Notes: a model not told the origin generated them from the letters alone. A DNA stretch of 64,000 nt from Agapetus fuscipes (GCA_951799405.1 OX637343.1:14796524-14860523); one strand, 5' to 3'; counted from the first letter of the stretch, positions 39,895-50,574 are shown. Made by a program: numbers and translations.

Positions 39895-40350
39895 ATAACA
39901 AATTTGAAAAAAAAAATGTCTATGTTTGCTGAATGGATTTATCAAAAATTTTATTATATACTTTTTCTGGACGGGCAAACGACACACGGCTATCAAGCTA
40001 CGCCTGTTAGCAAACAATAACAAAATATTTGTTTAACCTTTCCCAAGCAACCCGTTCCAATTTTGGTGCCTACGGAAAGGACTCAGTACATTTTGAATGT
40101 TGATTTTATTTCGGCGGGCAAACGTAAAAACCTCTATCAATGGGATCACAGTCCTAAGCAACTTCTGATGAAATATTTTTTTGCTTTTTATTTACCAACC
40201 TAGCCGTGTGACGTCACAATTTTGCTGTGAGTGAAATTTGTTCCGCATCCATCTTGGTTTATTTTACGAATATTGTTACTGTACATTATATCACATGGTT
40301 TTCATGAGTATTTGTGCTTATACTGCCTTCGATATATTATTGCAGAAAGT
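39895..40350. other. Unassigned stretch
   Basis: No recognised feature. Confidence 0.4.
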
Positions 40351-40354
40351 AGGT

Positions 40355-40583
40355 ATTCATTAACGTATAGAATGATATGTGGCTGAACACCCATGCTGTA
40401 AAAAATGGTTCACTTTGCCAGTGTCACTCCGGTTTGAGGAAAGAATGACAAGAGTTTCAGGTCTCATGATCATTTGAGATTTGGGTTATTATGTATAAGT
40501 TCACATGCAGCATGTGTAAACGCAAATTTATTCACGTCTGCTTGTGGGCTTACATAAAGTAAGAATTATAAATGTTAATATAT
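40355..40583 (+). repeat. R3 copy, main part (split)
   Basis: From ATAGAATGATATGTGGCTGA to AATTATAAATGTTAATAT. Its last bases are found beyond the following insertion, at 41107-41145. Confidence 0.85.
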
Positions 40584-41106
40584 TGCTGTGAATATGTAAT
40601 TGTGTGTCTGCGTGAGTTGGTGTGTGTTAGTGTCTGTGATGAAGTCTGTGAAGTTATTAAGAATTAATTTTTTTGATATTGTGTGAGTGTTTACCCGAAT
40701 ATTCTAGTTAGAATATTTTGGCAAAATCTCGAATGAGCCCGATCCCAATATTTTCCAGAAAAACTCTTATTCTCGTTTATAAATAGAGAACAATATGCCT
40801 TGCAATCAGACTTGTGTCTAAGCTGTCGAGCAATACAGATCAAAAGCTGTTCTATGAACGTACCGTATTTGAACCGTATTTTAAAATAAATAACCGCAAT
40901 ATTGATAAAATTGAACCCGGTAAAATCACAGTACCTGCCCGAAAAAACCCCTCCTTCTTTCTCTTTCCTACCATGAATTTTGATCCTTTTGTTTTTAACC
41001 TCAGTTAGCCTCTGAAGATGGACGGATAAAGTCCGATAGCGCTTGGGCATTGAAACTCAAAATATGTGAAAATAAAACTATGTTTTAAAAAAGTTTTTAA
41101 AAATTA
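40584..41106 (+). mobile_element. PLE-like insertion splitting an R3 copy
   Basis: About 520 bp between the two parts of the R3. Near its end, CTGAAGA (41012-41018), stem GGAC, loop GGATAAA, stem GTCC and GATAG (instead of GAAA) give a hammerhead-like core, followed by TGAAACTC and an AATAAAACTATG end. A 64-codon plus frame (40814-41008, KLFYERTVFEPYFKI) could be coding residue but is not assignable. Confidence 0.55.
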
Positions 41107-41145
41107 AAATCATAACAATATCTTTGCAACTTAGATGACAGATAT
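41107..41145 (+). repeat. R3 tail (completion of split copy)
   Basis: AATATCTTTGCAACTTAGAT continues the copy at 40355-40583. Confidence 0.8.
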
Positions 41146-41384
41146 ATATTATAGATGTACGAAGGTAAACAAATATTTTATTGTAATTTATCAAACATGG
41201 TCTCACTGAGCGTCAGTTTACCATACTTCCTCTCAAAGACAAACTCGTATGGTTTTCCATTATAACGACAGCCTGCAGTAGGTACTTACTACTATTGTAG
41301 TTTCCAACTTTGTATGCTGTTCTCGAAATCCCATACGTTACTCCAAAACGAAAGATTCTTTCTCCGACCTCTGACTTATGAAAT

Positions 41385-41960
41385 AGTGATTCACTCTCTC
41401 TCATTTTATCCTTTCCCGATTCCCGATTACTTTCATTCCCAATGAACTTAATTCTCAATTACTTTTATTCCCGATTTTTTTTTATTGCCAATGAACTTTA
41501 TTCTCGATTACTTTTATTGCCAATTACTTTTATTCCCGATTAGTTTCATTGCTTATTACTTTTATTCTTGATTAACTTAATTTCCAATGACTTTTATTTC
41601 CAATTTATTTTATTGCCAATTACCTTTATTCTCGATTACTTTCATTGCTTATTACTTTTATTCTTGATTAACTTAATTTCCAATGACTTTTATGTCCGAT
41701 TTATTTTATTGCCAATTACTTTTATTCCCGATTACTTTCATTGCTTATTACTTTTATTCCTGACTAACTTCATTCCTAATAACTTTTATTTCCAACTACT
41801 CACATTCGCTTTCTTTCCTGATTAACTGAAATTCGAATCATTTTCAATCTTTGTTACTTTCATTCGAAATCGTTTTCATTCCATTCATTATTTTCAATTA
41901 GTTTTATTCCTGATAACCTTCATTCCCAGTCACTTTCATTCCACGTAATTTCTGATGTGG
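41385..41960 (+). repeat. Degenerate minisatellite, unit about 15-17 bp with higher-order period
   Basis: Roughly 35 units around TTACTTTTATTCCCGA with variants (TTTCATTGC, TTAATTTCCAATGA). Blocks such as TTGATTAACTTAATTTCCAA (41571 and 41665) repeat at about 95 bp, giving a higher-order repeat. Confidence 0.85.
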
Positions 41961-41974
41961 AATGAAAAAAATTC

Positions 41975-42064
41975 AAAACTCATTTCTGACACCCTTGTTG
42001 GGGATCAAACCTTAGCTCTTTGGCATCCAACGCAAGTACTCTACCAATTTCAATATCTATCGGA
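41975..42064 (-). repeat. SINE-A head fragment
   Basis: Minus strand has CGATAGATATTGAAATTGGT and GGTTTGATCCCCAACAAGGG; the body is absent. Confidence 0.7.
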
Positions 42065-42065
42065 C

Positions 42066-42505
42066 TTAATGATGATGAAGTATGAATATCGACGGTTAAA
42101 AGGAAGTAAAGCATAAGCGACGTTTTGGTCAAAAATAAGTTATAAGTGCTATCTAACTTAAAATATTCCGCTCTTTCTGATGCGCTAACTCTCATGGTTC
42201 TACAATGACTCTTTTTGACTTTTATGCCCAAGCAATAAACTGAGTTTTTGAAGTATGGTTTTTGTGTAACCAACGGAATTTTTGGCCATTTTTTTTTCTT
42301 GTAGGCGCTCGTGACATAAAAAATAATAACCATCGATATACATTTGATACTTGTATTTCTTAACGTATGTACGTATATAAATGAAGAAAATACTTTTTTT
42401 GTCCATTTACACAATACAAATAACCTGTTTTTCTTCATATAAAGATCACTGTTCAATGTTCATAGTCCTTAACCGATGTAGAACTTAATTGTAGTCAAGA
42501 AAGAC
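42066..42505. other. Unassigned stretch
   Basis: A 158-codon minus frame (41980-42456) is mostly unrecognised sequence running into the SINE-A head, so it is not called. Confidence 0.4.
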
Positions 42506-42507
42506 CA

Positions 42508-42800
42508 ATTTACTAATCTAAGTTGCAACATAAAAACCAAATCTCAAATTGACATACACCCTGCAACTCTTGCCGTCCTTCTCTGAAACAGGGGTGACAT
42601 TAGCAAAGTGAAAAACCATTTTTACAGCATGAGTGGTCATCCGCATACCAACCTATAAGTCAAGGAACAAACACGACAAATTACATTTTTCAAAATCAAT
42701 AAATAATAGCACATATGGACATCACAACTAAAAGAAATTCCAATTTAATTAACCCTAGCCGCCGACATTACAGATCAACCGACATTTCTTACAATTACAA
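42508..42800 (-). repeat. R3 copy joined to RTE family 1 coding end
   Basis: R3 from TTAGTAAATT side to CCTTGACTTATAGG, then ACAAATTACATTTTTC, AACCCTAGCCGCC and a few LINE codons at 42757-42800. The tail is reduced to ACTAATCTAAGTTGCAA. Confidence 0.88.
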
Positions 42801-42801
42801 A

Positions 42802-43285
42802 TTTTCTCTTGTTTCCGTATGATTTTTCCAACTACCCTGCTCATTTCTCTCCTGCATATTTACATGCAATATCTTTTCACAAAAGGTAAAACAAACAATA
42901 AATTAACTTTACGAACCTTGAGAATTCCCTTCACCCCATCTCTACATAAAACAAAATACCGGCAGCCGTAACATACATACCGTAGCCTCTCTACGCGAAG
43001 CTGTTGAACTCTTGACTTGCATTATTATGCGGACAGAAACTTATTAGTGTTTCAATACATTTCCTTGCTCCCGGCCTGAATAAAACATTTCCCCATACAT
43101 CCGGGGGATCTTAGCTCCGCACTCTCTCATATGTCGGAGCACTTGTTGAGAAGTAACTCACCTTCTTGAGGGGTTTACATGTATCCGAGTATATGGCTGC
43201 ATCGCTGTTGCTTGTTATGGCCTACCATTGTTAAGGTTCACTTGGAATTTGAGTATTGTTCATATTCTTGGAAATACGTGTTCTT
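42802..43285. other. Unassigned stretch
   Basis: No recognised feature. Confidence 0.4.
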
Positions 43286-43364
43286 GTAAACCGGTAATAC
43301 TTCGGACTCTGAATGGAAGGTTGTGGGTTCGGATCCCGGCGGAGCACAAAAAAATAACGTTTAT
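43286..43364 (+). repeat. SINE-B head
   Basis: ACCGGTAATACTTCGGACTC and GGTTCGGATCCCGGCGGAGC. Together with 43677-43953 it may be a SINE-B/SINE-A composite opened by a PLE-like insertion. Confidence 0.75.
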
Positions 43365-43676
43365 GTGTTTTTAGGCTTTCATGGCCGGCTTCAGATGATG
43401 ATGATAAGGATGCAGCAGCCATTTTCCGGGCTTGTAGACCATGGTCCAGTATTTCTTCTGTAGGCTGTTTTTTTCTTCTTAGAAGGCTGCTACGTTTCGT
43501 CAGTTCAAGTACGAGCCTTGAAGAAGTCAGTCACAAGTTCACTGACGAAACGTAGCAGCCTTCTAAGAAGAAAAAAGCAGCCTACGGAAGAAAAACTGGA
43601 CCATGGTCTGCAAGCCCGGAAAAATGGGTGCTGCATCCTTATCATCAACATCTGAAGCCTGCCTCAGTATAGAATC
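43365..43676. repeat. PLE-like long hairpin with hammerhead-like core
   Basis: Arms 43383-43505 and 43541-43663 are imperfect inverted repeats of about 120 bp (GGCTGCTACGTTTCGTCAGT opposite ACTGACGAAACGTAGCAGCC). The region between holds TTGAAGA (43518-43524), stem GTCAGT, loop, stem ACTGAC and GAAA (43547-43550). A partial copy lies at 59570-59775. Confidence 0.7.
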
Positions 43677-43953
43677 CAAGCATTCTATACTGAGAGCAAG
43701 GGTGTCAGAAATGATTTCCCGTTTCGGTGTTTATTTCAAGCCCTAAATACCGGTAAGGTTTACTCAGCCTTTACAAGAAATGAGAACCAGCCCCCTCGGG
43801 AGCTGGAAAAACCCACACTTCAACTGAAAGTGGTTCGTGTGACGCCGGCCCCTTTACCTGTGAAAATAAATAGGTCCCAAATCGCCACATGCGACCCCTT
43901 CGGTGATAACACAGGCAAGAAGTTACACTATAGGTGTAGCTTAGTTGCGTTGT
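43677..43953 (+). repeat. SINE-A, head truncated
   Basis: From AGCATTCTATACTGAGAGCA through TTTCCCGTTTCGGTG to GGTGTAGCTTAGTTGCG. It lacks the A box. Confidence 0.85.
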
Positions 43954-44007
43954 TTAAGTGCAAATTCTATTGATCATTTCGAAAAAGATGCTGCACATGT
44001 AAAAAAC

Positions 44008-44125
44008 AACTGTAACTGTAACTCTGTTGCCATTCCGCGGTGACCAGAGCCTCTGCTGAGCTGCCTCTTTTCTTCCTATCCTTACATATCTCTTTCAATT
44101 CATTCACATCCACTTCCACATTCAT
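44008..44125 (-). pseudogene. RTE-like LINE family 3, 3' end
   Basis: Tail AACTGTAACTGTAACTCTG on plus, then GCCATTCCGC and CCTCTGCTGAGCTGCCTC. Only about 100 bases of coding remnant. Confidence 0.7.
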
Positions 44126-44139
44126 AAACACAGTCGCTT

Positions 44140-44275
44140 TGACCCTTGTAACGTGAAGACCTGTAAGCAGAGAGTGAAGAGTGAACAGTACATTGTAATC
44201 TATATTGTGAAAAATAAATGTTGAAAAATAAATTTCATCACAATTTAATTAAAATAACCTCCAGCAAAATCATAA
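44140..44275 (+). mobile_element. LTR-A 3' part
   Basis: GCTTTGACCCTTGTAACG, GCAGAGAGTGAAGAGTGAAC, AATAAATG and CAGCAAAATCATAACA; matches 1570-1705 and 22169-22237. Confidence 0.55.
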
Positions 44276-44279
44276 CAAA

Positions 44280-44690
44280 ATCATATTGAGTTATATTTTA
44301 TTCTCATAACGCGTCCGTCTATCTGCTAAGTTACTGAAATATCGAACCCAGCAATTATCGATTGGAATTAATACATAATCTGTGGAATAATCGCGCGTAT
44401 CAATAATTAACGCCTCTCATTATGTAAATACGCACAGCAATAGGCCACATGCTCTTCCCCTGACGCGCGCACACCATCCATCAGGGTGTTTGCGTTGCTA
44501 GGCTACCGGCCATCCATCAAGCAACCGGCCCAGCCGCTGAAATACATGTGTAGACTGAACCCGGAACCAATACGGACTAATTATGGGATAATCATGTGCG
44601 CTCTACGAATTTTGATGTAGCACTGTCTTCAATATAGTTACGAATGCCATTAATATAGTTACGAATGTGTGCTTTTCCTTGTGATTGTGT
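44280..44690. other. Unassigned stretch
   Basis: Locally GC-richer block at 44450-44545 (GACGCGCGCACACC); nothing recognised. Confidence 0.35.
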
Positions 44691-44696
44691 GTTGTT

Positions 44697-44766
44697 GATT
44701 TTAAAAATGTAATTTGTTGTGTATGTTCCTTGACTTATAGGTTGGTGTGCGGCTGATCACCCATGC
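44697..44766 (+). repeat. R3 5' part
   Basis: TTAAAAATGTAATTTGTTGT to CACCCATGCTG, cut by the following LINE fragment. Confidence 0.85.
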
Positions 44767-45275
44767 TGTTTGCAACCACACATTTCTGAAATTCTTCTTC
44801 TTCGTGTCAGCTTCACACCGTATTGGCCCAGTAACGAGCAATGTCTACAGCTCTTTGGTTTCCCGCAAAGAGATCATCCATGGAGCAGCTTGTCGGACAG
44901 GTGGGACAACACCGCAGGTGCTCCATTGTTTGCTGAGCTCCAAACTCACATAGTGTAGAGTCCTTCCGTCCCAGAAATCCCCAGGTCAGTATGTTGGCCC
45001 GGGCTCTTCCAACATTGGTCCTCAATCTGTTCATGGATTTCCACACGGGCCACTTGAGGTTCTTTCCTGGAGGTAGGCTCTCTGCAGGTTGCACAAAGCT
45101 CTCCGGGCATTCCTCCTTCCACATTTGCAATCTCTCCGCCACTGGATGCGAAGACAAGGGCTGCACGGAACTAAGAAAGCTGTGTCTCGACTTCAAGCGC
45201 TGCTGTGATGAAATGCCACTTCCGTAAATGTAGTGCTGTGTGCACGTTAGAGCCTTCTGCCTCTCGACTCTCGAA
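44767..45275 (-). pseudogene. LINE 3' fragment with C-terminal cysteine motif
   Basis: The minus frame from MASRVERQKALT contains WKSMNRLRTNVGRARANILTWG, CEFGAQQTMEHLRCCPTCP and DLFAGNQRAVDIARYWANTV. That layout (basic helix, Cys-X-Gly...His-Leu...Cys-Pro, then a helical end) is typical of the C-terminus of LINE ORF2 proteins. The open frame extends to 45361 only because it runs into antisense RTE sequence. Clade not assigned. Confidence 0.7.
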
Positions 45276-45279
45276 GCCA

Positions 45280-45705
45280 TCCTGCGTCTATATTTCTGAA
45301 ATAGCAAATGAATAGGATATCCAGAGTCATAATAAAAGGAGAGCTTGTATGAAAAGTTCATGTTTTTTGGATGTAATGAAAGAAATACATATGTAAGGAC
45401 AGGAAAAAATGGCGGCTAATCTGTAATGATGATTTGTAATGTTGGCGTCTTATTCTTTTATAATTTTATGTTACATTTTTTGTACAGCTACCTATTGACG
45501 TTTTTTTGGTATCGATTTTTTTTAGGGTTTTGTTGTTTTTATTTTTATTCCTTGATTTATAGGATGGTGTGCGTCTGACCAGCCATGCTGTAGAAAATGG
45601 TTCATTGTGCCAATGTCACCCCTGTTTCAGGGAAGATCGGTAAAAGTGGCAGGGTGTATGTTCATTTGAGATTTGGATTTTTATGTTGTAGATTCATTTT
45701 TATGT
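45280..45705 (+). repeat. RTE family 1 coding end continuing into R3
   Basis: LINE codons (ATCCAGAGTCATAATAAAAG, GTAAGGACAGGAAAAAATGG) run into GTAATGTTGGCGTC, a divergent untranslated stretch and then R3 (TTCCTTGATTTATAGG to TTTCAGGGAAGATCGG). Independent evidence that R3 is a LINE 3' untranslated region. Confidence 0.82.
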
Positions 45706-45707
45706 TG

Positions 45708-45792
45708 TTCTTACCTGAAACAGGGATGAACTATTTTCTTCAGCATGGGTAGTCATCCGCATACCAACTTTTATGTCAAGGTACATATACAA
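45708..45792 (-). repeat. R3 fragment
   Basis: CTGAAACAGGGATGAAC and CAGCATGGGTAGTCATCCGC: start region only, inverted relative to the preceding copy. Confidence 0.7.
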
Positions 45793-45794
45793 CG

Positions 45795-46330
45795 CATAAA
45801 GTATGACGAATCAAAAAGTCGTTCATATCAAATACCCGCATTCTTAAATGTGCTGAAAATCGTAGGGAGTCGATTCGCCGAGCATGACACTGCGGGGCTG
45901 GAGGTGAAAAAGACCGGAAAATAGGTCAGCTGGCAGTGGTCCGGAAGGGCTGTCCGAAAGCCGGCCGGGCCTAGTAATTGCGATCACCTAACGTGGGAAC
46001 ACGTACATACCGTGAGAGGGACTACTATAAGAAGATGTGGAAAAAAAACGGGACGGTTTGGTAGTTTTTACTACGGAATTAAATATGAATCGAATCAAGA
46101 ATGAATCAATAAATGATGTAGATAATGTAAAGGAAAGAGGTCATGTTTGAACTAGATTTTTTTATGATTGAAATTAAGTGATGAAAACAGTGTGTTTACA
46201 AATGTTAGAGCTATTTTTCAGTAAAATAAACGATGTAGTGTAAGACTCAGTAAATTGTGAACTAGAAATTATAATAAAAAATGCTTCAATAGTGCACTTT
46301 ATGTATTAGTTAAAGTACAAAGAAAATGAT
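45795..46330. other. Unassigned stretch
   Basis: GC-richer block 45880-45990 and a 3' AT-rich half; nothing recognised. Confidence 0.35.
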
Positions 46331-46334
46331 TTGA

Positions 46335-46660
46335 TAACTCTGTAACTCTGTCGCCATTCCGCTAGGGGTGGCCAGAGCCTCTGCAGAGTTGCCTCCATTT
46401 TTTCCTATCCTTACATACCTCTTTCAATTCATTCATATCCATCACCTTTTTCATGCATTTTCTTCTTTTACGCTCACTTTGTATATCCCATTCTTTCACA
46501 ATCTCCTCAATCTGATCACTCCATACTTTTCTCGGTCGTCCCTTCCCTCTTTTTCCTTTCACACTTTCTTTGTATACATACTTTGTCAGTCTATCATCAT
46601 TCATTCTTTCCACATGCCCAAACCATCTCATCACATTCTTTTGTACCTTATTAGATGGTT
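46335..46660 (-). pseudogene. RTE-like LINE family 3, 3' coding end
   Basis: The minus frame reads MMRWFGHVERMNDDRLTKYV, GKRGKGRPRKVWSDQIEEIV, KKVMDMNELKEVCKDRKKWR and QLCRGSGHP. Tail CTGTAACTCTGTCGCC on plus. Open for its 90 codons but lacks the RT domain. Confidence 0.85.
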
Positions 46661-46677
46661 TTGTATATACAAGATGA

Positions 46678-46935
46678 TAATCTAATCTAATCTTATCTAC
46701 TCTAATCTAAGTTGCAAAATATATGTAACATTAGAGATTCATATAATATGCATTTTCACAAAACAGACATGTTTAAGTTTAAGTATAGTCCTACAATATA
46801 AAAACCCGAATCTCAAATGAACATACACCCTGCAACTCCTGCCGACCTTCCCTGAAACATGGGTGACATTGGCAAAGTGAACCATTTTCTACAGCATGGG
46901 TGGTCAGCTGCATACCAACCTATAAGTCAATGGTA
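46678..46935 (-). repeat. R3 copy with AGATT tail
   Basis: Near full length, adjacent to the RTE family-3 fragment but a separate insertion (family-1 3' end). Confidence 0.9.
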
Positions 46936-47149
46936 AGAAACAATAAAATAAGATAAAGACTTATGAAAAAGAAAAATTCACAAAGATGCCGGTGGATATT
47001 GTGATTTAACAACCCATATTATTAGCTTCATCGATCGAAGGCACAAAGCCCTATTAAGAGCTGCAGCATCTAAGAAAAAATAGCAATAAAGATTGACGAT
47101 TATTTATAAAAATGTAATAATAAAGAAGGAGATAACTATGTATACCAAT

Positions 47150-47372
47150 AATCTATTAAGTTATGTAAACATTTAAAGCTCATATTAAATGCTCACCCAC
47201 AGACAAGCACATGTAGGTTCGCGCCCATTCATTCTGCATGTGTGCATACAAATAAAAAAACTCACATGAACATGAACCTTGCCACTCCTTCTGCCTTTCC
47301 CTGAAACCAAGGTGAGCCGATTTTTACAGCACGGGGGGTCAGCTTCATACCAACCTATTAGTCATGGAGCAA
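47150..47372 (-). repeat. R3 copy, divergent subtype
   Basis: Same subtype as 14571-14735 (GCCCATTCATTCTGCATGTG, ACAGACAAGCACATG). Confidence 0.8.
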
Positions 47373-47374
47373 CT

Positions 47375-47680
47375 AAAGGGTTTTTTTCAACTTGTTAACA
47401 TATTTCTACAATATTTTTCATCGAAGGGTGAAATTGTCCAAGCCTCTACGTATGTGTTTTATCTCTGCTATGTATATTCTCTTAATGAAAGAATTTTCTT
47501 CTCACGGCCCGTGTCTCATGAAAGCCTCCAAGTTACTCTCAATGTCTTCCCCGCTATACAACCAGGAGACAGTATACACGTTTTTATACCTCCCGTCTAT
47601 TTCTACTCCCCTGGTACGTAACATATGTATTAGTGAATTCAAAACATTCATGAATTCTAGCGAGTGGAACCTATTTATTT
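47375..47680. other. Unassigned stretch
   Basis: Two overlapping frames of 85 and 96 codons have no motif and no repeat support. Confidence 0.35.
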
Positions 47681-47681
47681 A

Positions 47682-47777
47682 ACCGTTAAGAAGGCATACC
47701 TTACGCCAGCAACATAAAATGAATTGAGGGTTTCTCAGCTCCTGAAGGGGCTGGTTCTTATTTGTTGTGAAGACTTA
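47682..47777 (-). repeat. SINE-A middle fragment
   Basis: CATACCTTACGCCAG, GGGTTTCTCAGCTCC and GGGGCTGGTTCTTATTTGTTG. Confidence 0.7.
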
Positions 47778-48060
47778 AAATGGTTTCGGCACATGGAAAG
47801 AATGAATGATGAAAGACTGACGAAAAGAGTGTACGCTGCAAGTATGAATGGAAGCCGTGGTAGAGGAAGACCGAGAGAAGTATGGACGGATCGAATTTCC
47901 GAAAAAGCGAATGAATGGGATATTCAGAGTCATAACAAAAGGAAAGAGTGCATGAAAAAGATTATGACTCTGAATGAAATGAAAGAGGTATGTAAGAACT
48001 GAAAGAAATGGCGGATGATTTGCAACGTTGGTGGCTAGGCATTAATTTTAAGTGTAATTT
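47778..48060 (+). pseudogene. RTE-like LINE family 1, C-terminal coding end
   Basis: Plus frame: WFRHMERMNDERLTKRVYAA, GSRGRGRPREVWTDRISEKA, WDIQSHNKRKECMKKIMTLN, EMKEVCKN then stop; GATTTGCAACGTTGGTGGC follows. Longest family-1 coding piece here. Confidence 0.85.
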
Positions 48061-48240
48061 TACTTTTTATTTTAAATTGTATTTCTAAGGTGTTTTTTTA
48101 AAGCATGTTTTGTAAATCACTTATATTTTTTTGTACTGCTTGACTGATAGGTTAGTATAAGGCTTACCCCCTGTGCTGAACCAATTGGTTCACTTTTGCT
48201 AACGCCACCTCGGTCTTAGGGAAAGGCAGCTATTTAAATA
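48061..48240 (+). repeat. RTE family 1 3' untranslated region, divergent R3
   Basis: Contiguous with the preceding LINE codons; GCTTGACTGATAGGTTAG, GGTTCACTTTTGCTAACGCC and GGGAAAGGCAGC follow the R3 order. Confidence 0.7.
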
Positions 48241-48257
48241 AGTCTGATATTTAATTG

Positions 48258-48535
48258 TTGTCAGCCACATACCAAACTATAAGCCCAGGAACATAAACAA
48301 CAAATCACATTTCAGAAATAAACAATAATATGTATGTATGAACATGGAAAACAAATGGAAAAAAAATTCAAATAAAAAAAAAATGAAAAACCCTAGCCCT
48401 AGCCGCCAACATTACAGATCAACCGCCATTTCTTTCTGTCCTTACATACTTATTGTATTTCATCCAGAGTCATAACCTTCTTCATACAAGCTCTCCTTTT
48501 ATTATGACTCTGGATATTTTATTCATTATAATAAA
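48258..48535 (-). repeat. R3 start joined to RTE family 1 coding end
   Basis: From GTCAGCCACATACCAAACTA through ACAAATCACATTTC to AACCCTAGCC and LINE codons (48400-48530) with the CAGAGTCATAATAAAAGG block. Confidence 0.8.
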
Positions 48536-48763
48536 TTGAAAATGAGCTTAAGGAAAGAAAAAATCATGCGACAGCGACCGAAGCTTGTTCGTTATCATAT
48601 GAATGCGTTGTAAATAGATTATGAAGGGAAACATGAAAATCCTCCATCGCTTAAGCGGGTGCTCTCATTTTTTGAACGGGTTGTTAACAACAAGCGTGAT
48701 ATTCTTTAGCGTATAAAACATTGATGCCTCCCACAAACCATCACTCTGCATGACATCTTCGCG

Positions 48764-48842
48764 CGTTGATGATGATGATGATGAGTTGATGATTTCTTTA
48801 CAGCGTCCTTTTGATGTAGTCGCTCCAAGAGCGCTTGTGCAT
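48764..48842 (-). pseudogene. L2/CR1-type LINE 3' terminus (first part)
   Basis: GATGATGATGATGATGAG tail and GAGCGCTTGTGC, matching the end of the 276-520 copy; interrupted by R3 at 48843. Confidence 0.75.
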
Positions 48843-48998
48843 GTCTATAATCTATAATCTAAGTTGCAAGGATATATTCATTTAAAACTCTCAGATGTAT
48901 GCCCACAAACCGACACGTGTAGTTCGCGCTTACAAATGCTGAATGTGTACTTACAAATAAAATCTAAACCTCAAATAAACATAAGCCCCACAACTTTT
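48843..48998 (-). repeat. R3 copy nested in L2/CR1-type fragment
   Basis: Tail TATAATCTATAATCTAAG at the left; truncated at CACAACTTTTG on the right, where the host fragment resumes. Confidence 0.85.
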
Positions 48999-49215
48999 GA
49001 ATGTTTTATATGTGATGCTAGAAATTTGCTTGTGTTCAGTACATTTCGGAACTTTCCATGGTCCTCTAGCTCTCTCACATGATGTGGCAGGTGGTTACAG
49101 GCCACAGGACCAGCAACTGCAAATGCACGTTCTCTAAACATTGTGTTAACACTTCTTATCGGTTCTTCAATCTTTGATTTGGCTCCGGTTTCAGCCGAGC
49201 GAGTGTGAGGCTTTT
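48999..49215 (-). pseudogene. L2/CR1-type LINE 3' fragment (second part)
   Basis: The minus strand encodes GAACCGATAAGAAGTGTTAA and the RAFAVAGPVA...NHLPHHVRELEDHGKF pattern as at 276-520. Together with 48764-48842 it is one copy split by R3. Confidence 0.8.
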
Positions 49216-49227
49216 TTGCAGAGGGTG

Positions 49228-49470
49228 ACTAATCTAATCTAATCTAATCTAAGTTGCAAAGATATGTTACATTAGAGATTTACATTACATGCATTCCCAC
49301 AACCAGACACGTACAAGTTCGCGCTTGCACATGCCATATGTGAACCTACAACATTAAAATCAAATCTAAAAATGGACATACACCCTGCAACTCTTGCTGT
49401 CCTTCCCTGTAACAGGGGTGACATTGGCAAATTCACATGCCTCATGTGAACCTACAACATAGAAACCAAA
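49228..49470 (-). repeat. R3 copy with AGATT tail, plus short duplicate
   Basis: Tail of AATCT units at 49230-49250, R3 to GGGTGACATTGGCAAA at 49430, then a short repeated CACATGCCTCATGTGAACCT segment. Confidence 0.88.
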
Positions 49471-49741
49471 TCAAAGGCTCATATTCACATCTGGAAAACG
49501 TGTTGAATGCTCAGAGACGGTCTATGGAGTTTACAGTAGAAATCCCTTTAATTCCGACGCTTTGGGGCGCCGTGAAATTTGCCTTGAAGCCTGAAAAAAA
49601 TTTACGCGTCTCTCCACTGTGCGCCGACATGCCGCTTCCAATTTGGTGGCGGTTCCATGTTAAACGGTGAGACATCCAAGGAAGAGATGGGCCAGAGCTT
49701 AATAAATTATAAAAGCCCTTGACTGCACCAAAAATGATGTT

Positions 49742-50263
49742 ACAACTAAGCTACACATGTAGTGTAACTTTTTGCCGCGTTATCGCCGAAAGGTTTCGCA
49801 TGTGGCGAAAACTTCAGCTGAAATGGATGTCTCCTAGTTTCCGAGGGTCTGGTACTCATTCCTTGTGAAGACTGAGTAAATCTTGCCCGTATTTTATTTT
49901 GAGGCTTGAGATGGACACCGAAACCAAAAATCATTTCTGAAACCCTCGGTGGGGATAGAACCCTTTCTCTCAGTATGAAATGTAAGCATTCCACCAACTG
50001 AGCTATCAACCGGAGCTTTTACGAGCTTGGTCGCCGCAACAAAGCGCCAATTCTCAAGCAAGACTGCTGTTGTTGCTGTAAGGCTGGATGACCGGTTGTG
50101 TGTTTGGTGACCGGTCATTGGTAAATGTTTATGAAATTTTCAACCCAGCGAAGAGAATATGTATTTGAAAATACAAATAGTGTATTTTTTGTGCTCCGCC
50201 GGGATTCGAACCCGCAACTTTCCATTTACGAGTCTAAAGTGTTACCACTGGACTACAGACTTG
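49742..50263 (-). repeat. Composite SINE: SINE-B followed by SINE-A
   Basis: Minus-strand order: SINE-B tRNA-like head (50263-50190), SINE-B body, then SINE-A head (TGATAGCTCAGTTGGTGGAA at about 50010-49990) and body to 49742. The junction GAGCTTTTACGAGCTTGGTCG on the plus strand resembles that at 23960-23985. Confidence 0.87.
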
Positions 50264-50324
50264 ACATTGTAAATTTTCAAAATGTACAAAACCTCTTCTG
50301 ATAGTGCAGCAAGATCATCTATAG

Positions 50325-50558
50325 GCTGATCAGTGACCACCCATATTGTAACAAATGTTTCACTTTGCCAATGTCACCCCTGTTTCAGGAAAGGTCGGCA
50401 AGAGTTGCAGGGTGTATATTCATTTGAGGTTGGTTTTAATTTGTAAGTACACATTCAGCATTTCTAAGCGCGAAATTACACGTGTCTGTTAGTAGGCATG
50501 CATTTGATGTGAGTTTTGAATGTTAATATACCTTTGCAACTTCGATTATATTTTTATT
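50325..50558 (+). repeat. R3 copy
   Basis: ATCAGTGACCACCCATATTG to CTTTGCAACTTCGATTATA. Confidence 0.9.
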
Positions 50559-50574
50559 ATTACATATACCAACG

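Noticed and set aside
41980..42456. 158-codon minus-strand gene
   Set aside because: One end is SINE-A sequence and the rest has no recognisable domain or composition of a real protein.
44813..45361. 182-codon minus-strand host gene
   Set aside because: The C-terminal part is a LINE ORF2 end; the N-terminal part is antisense to an RTE fragment.
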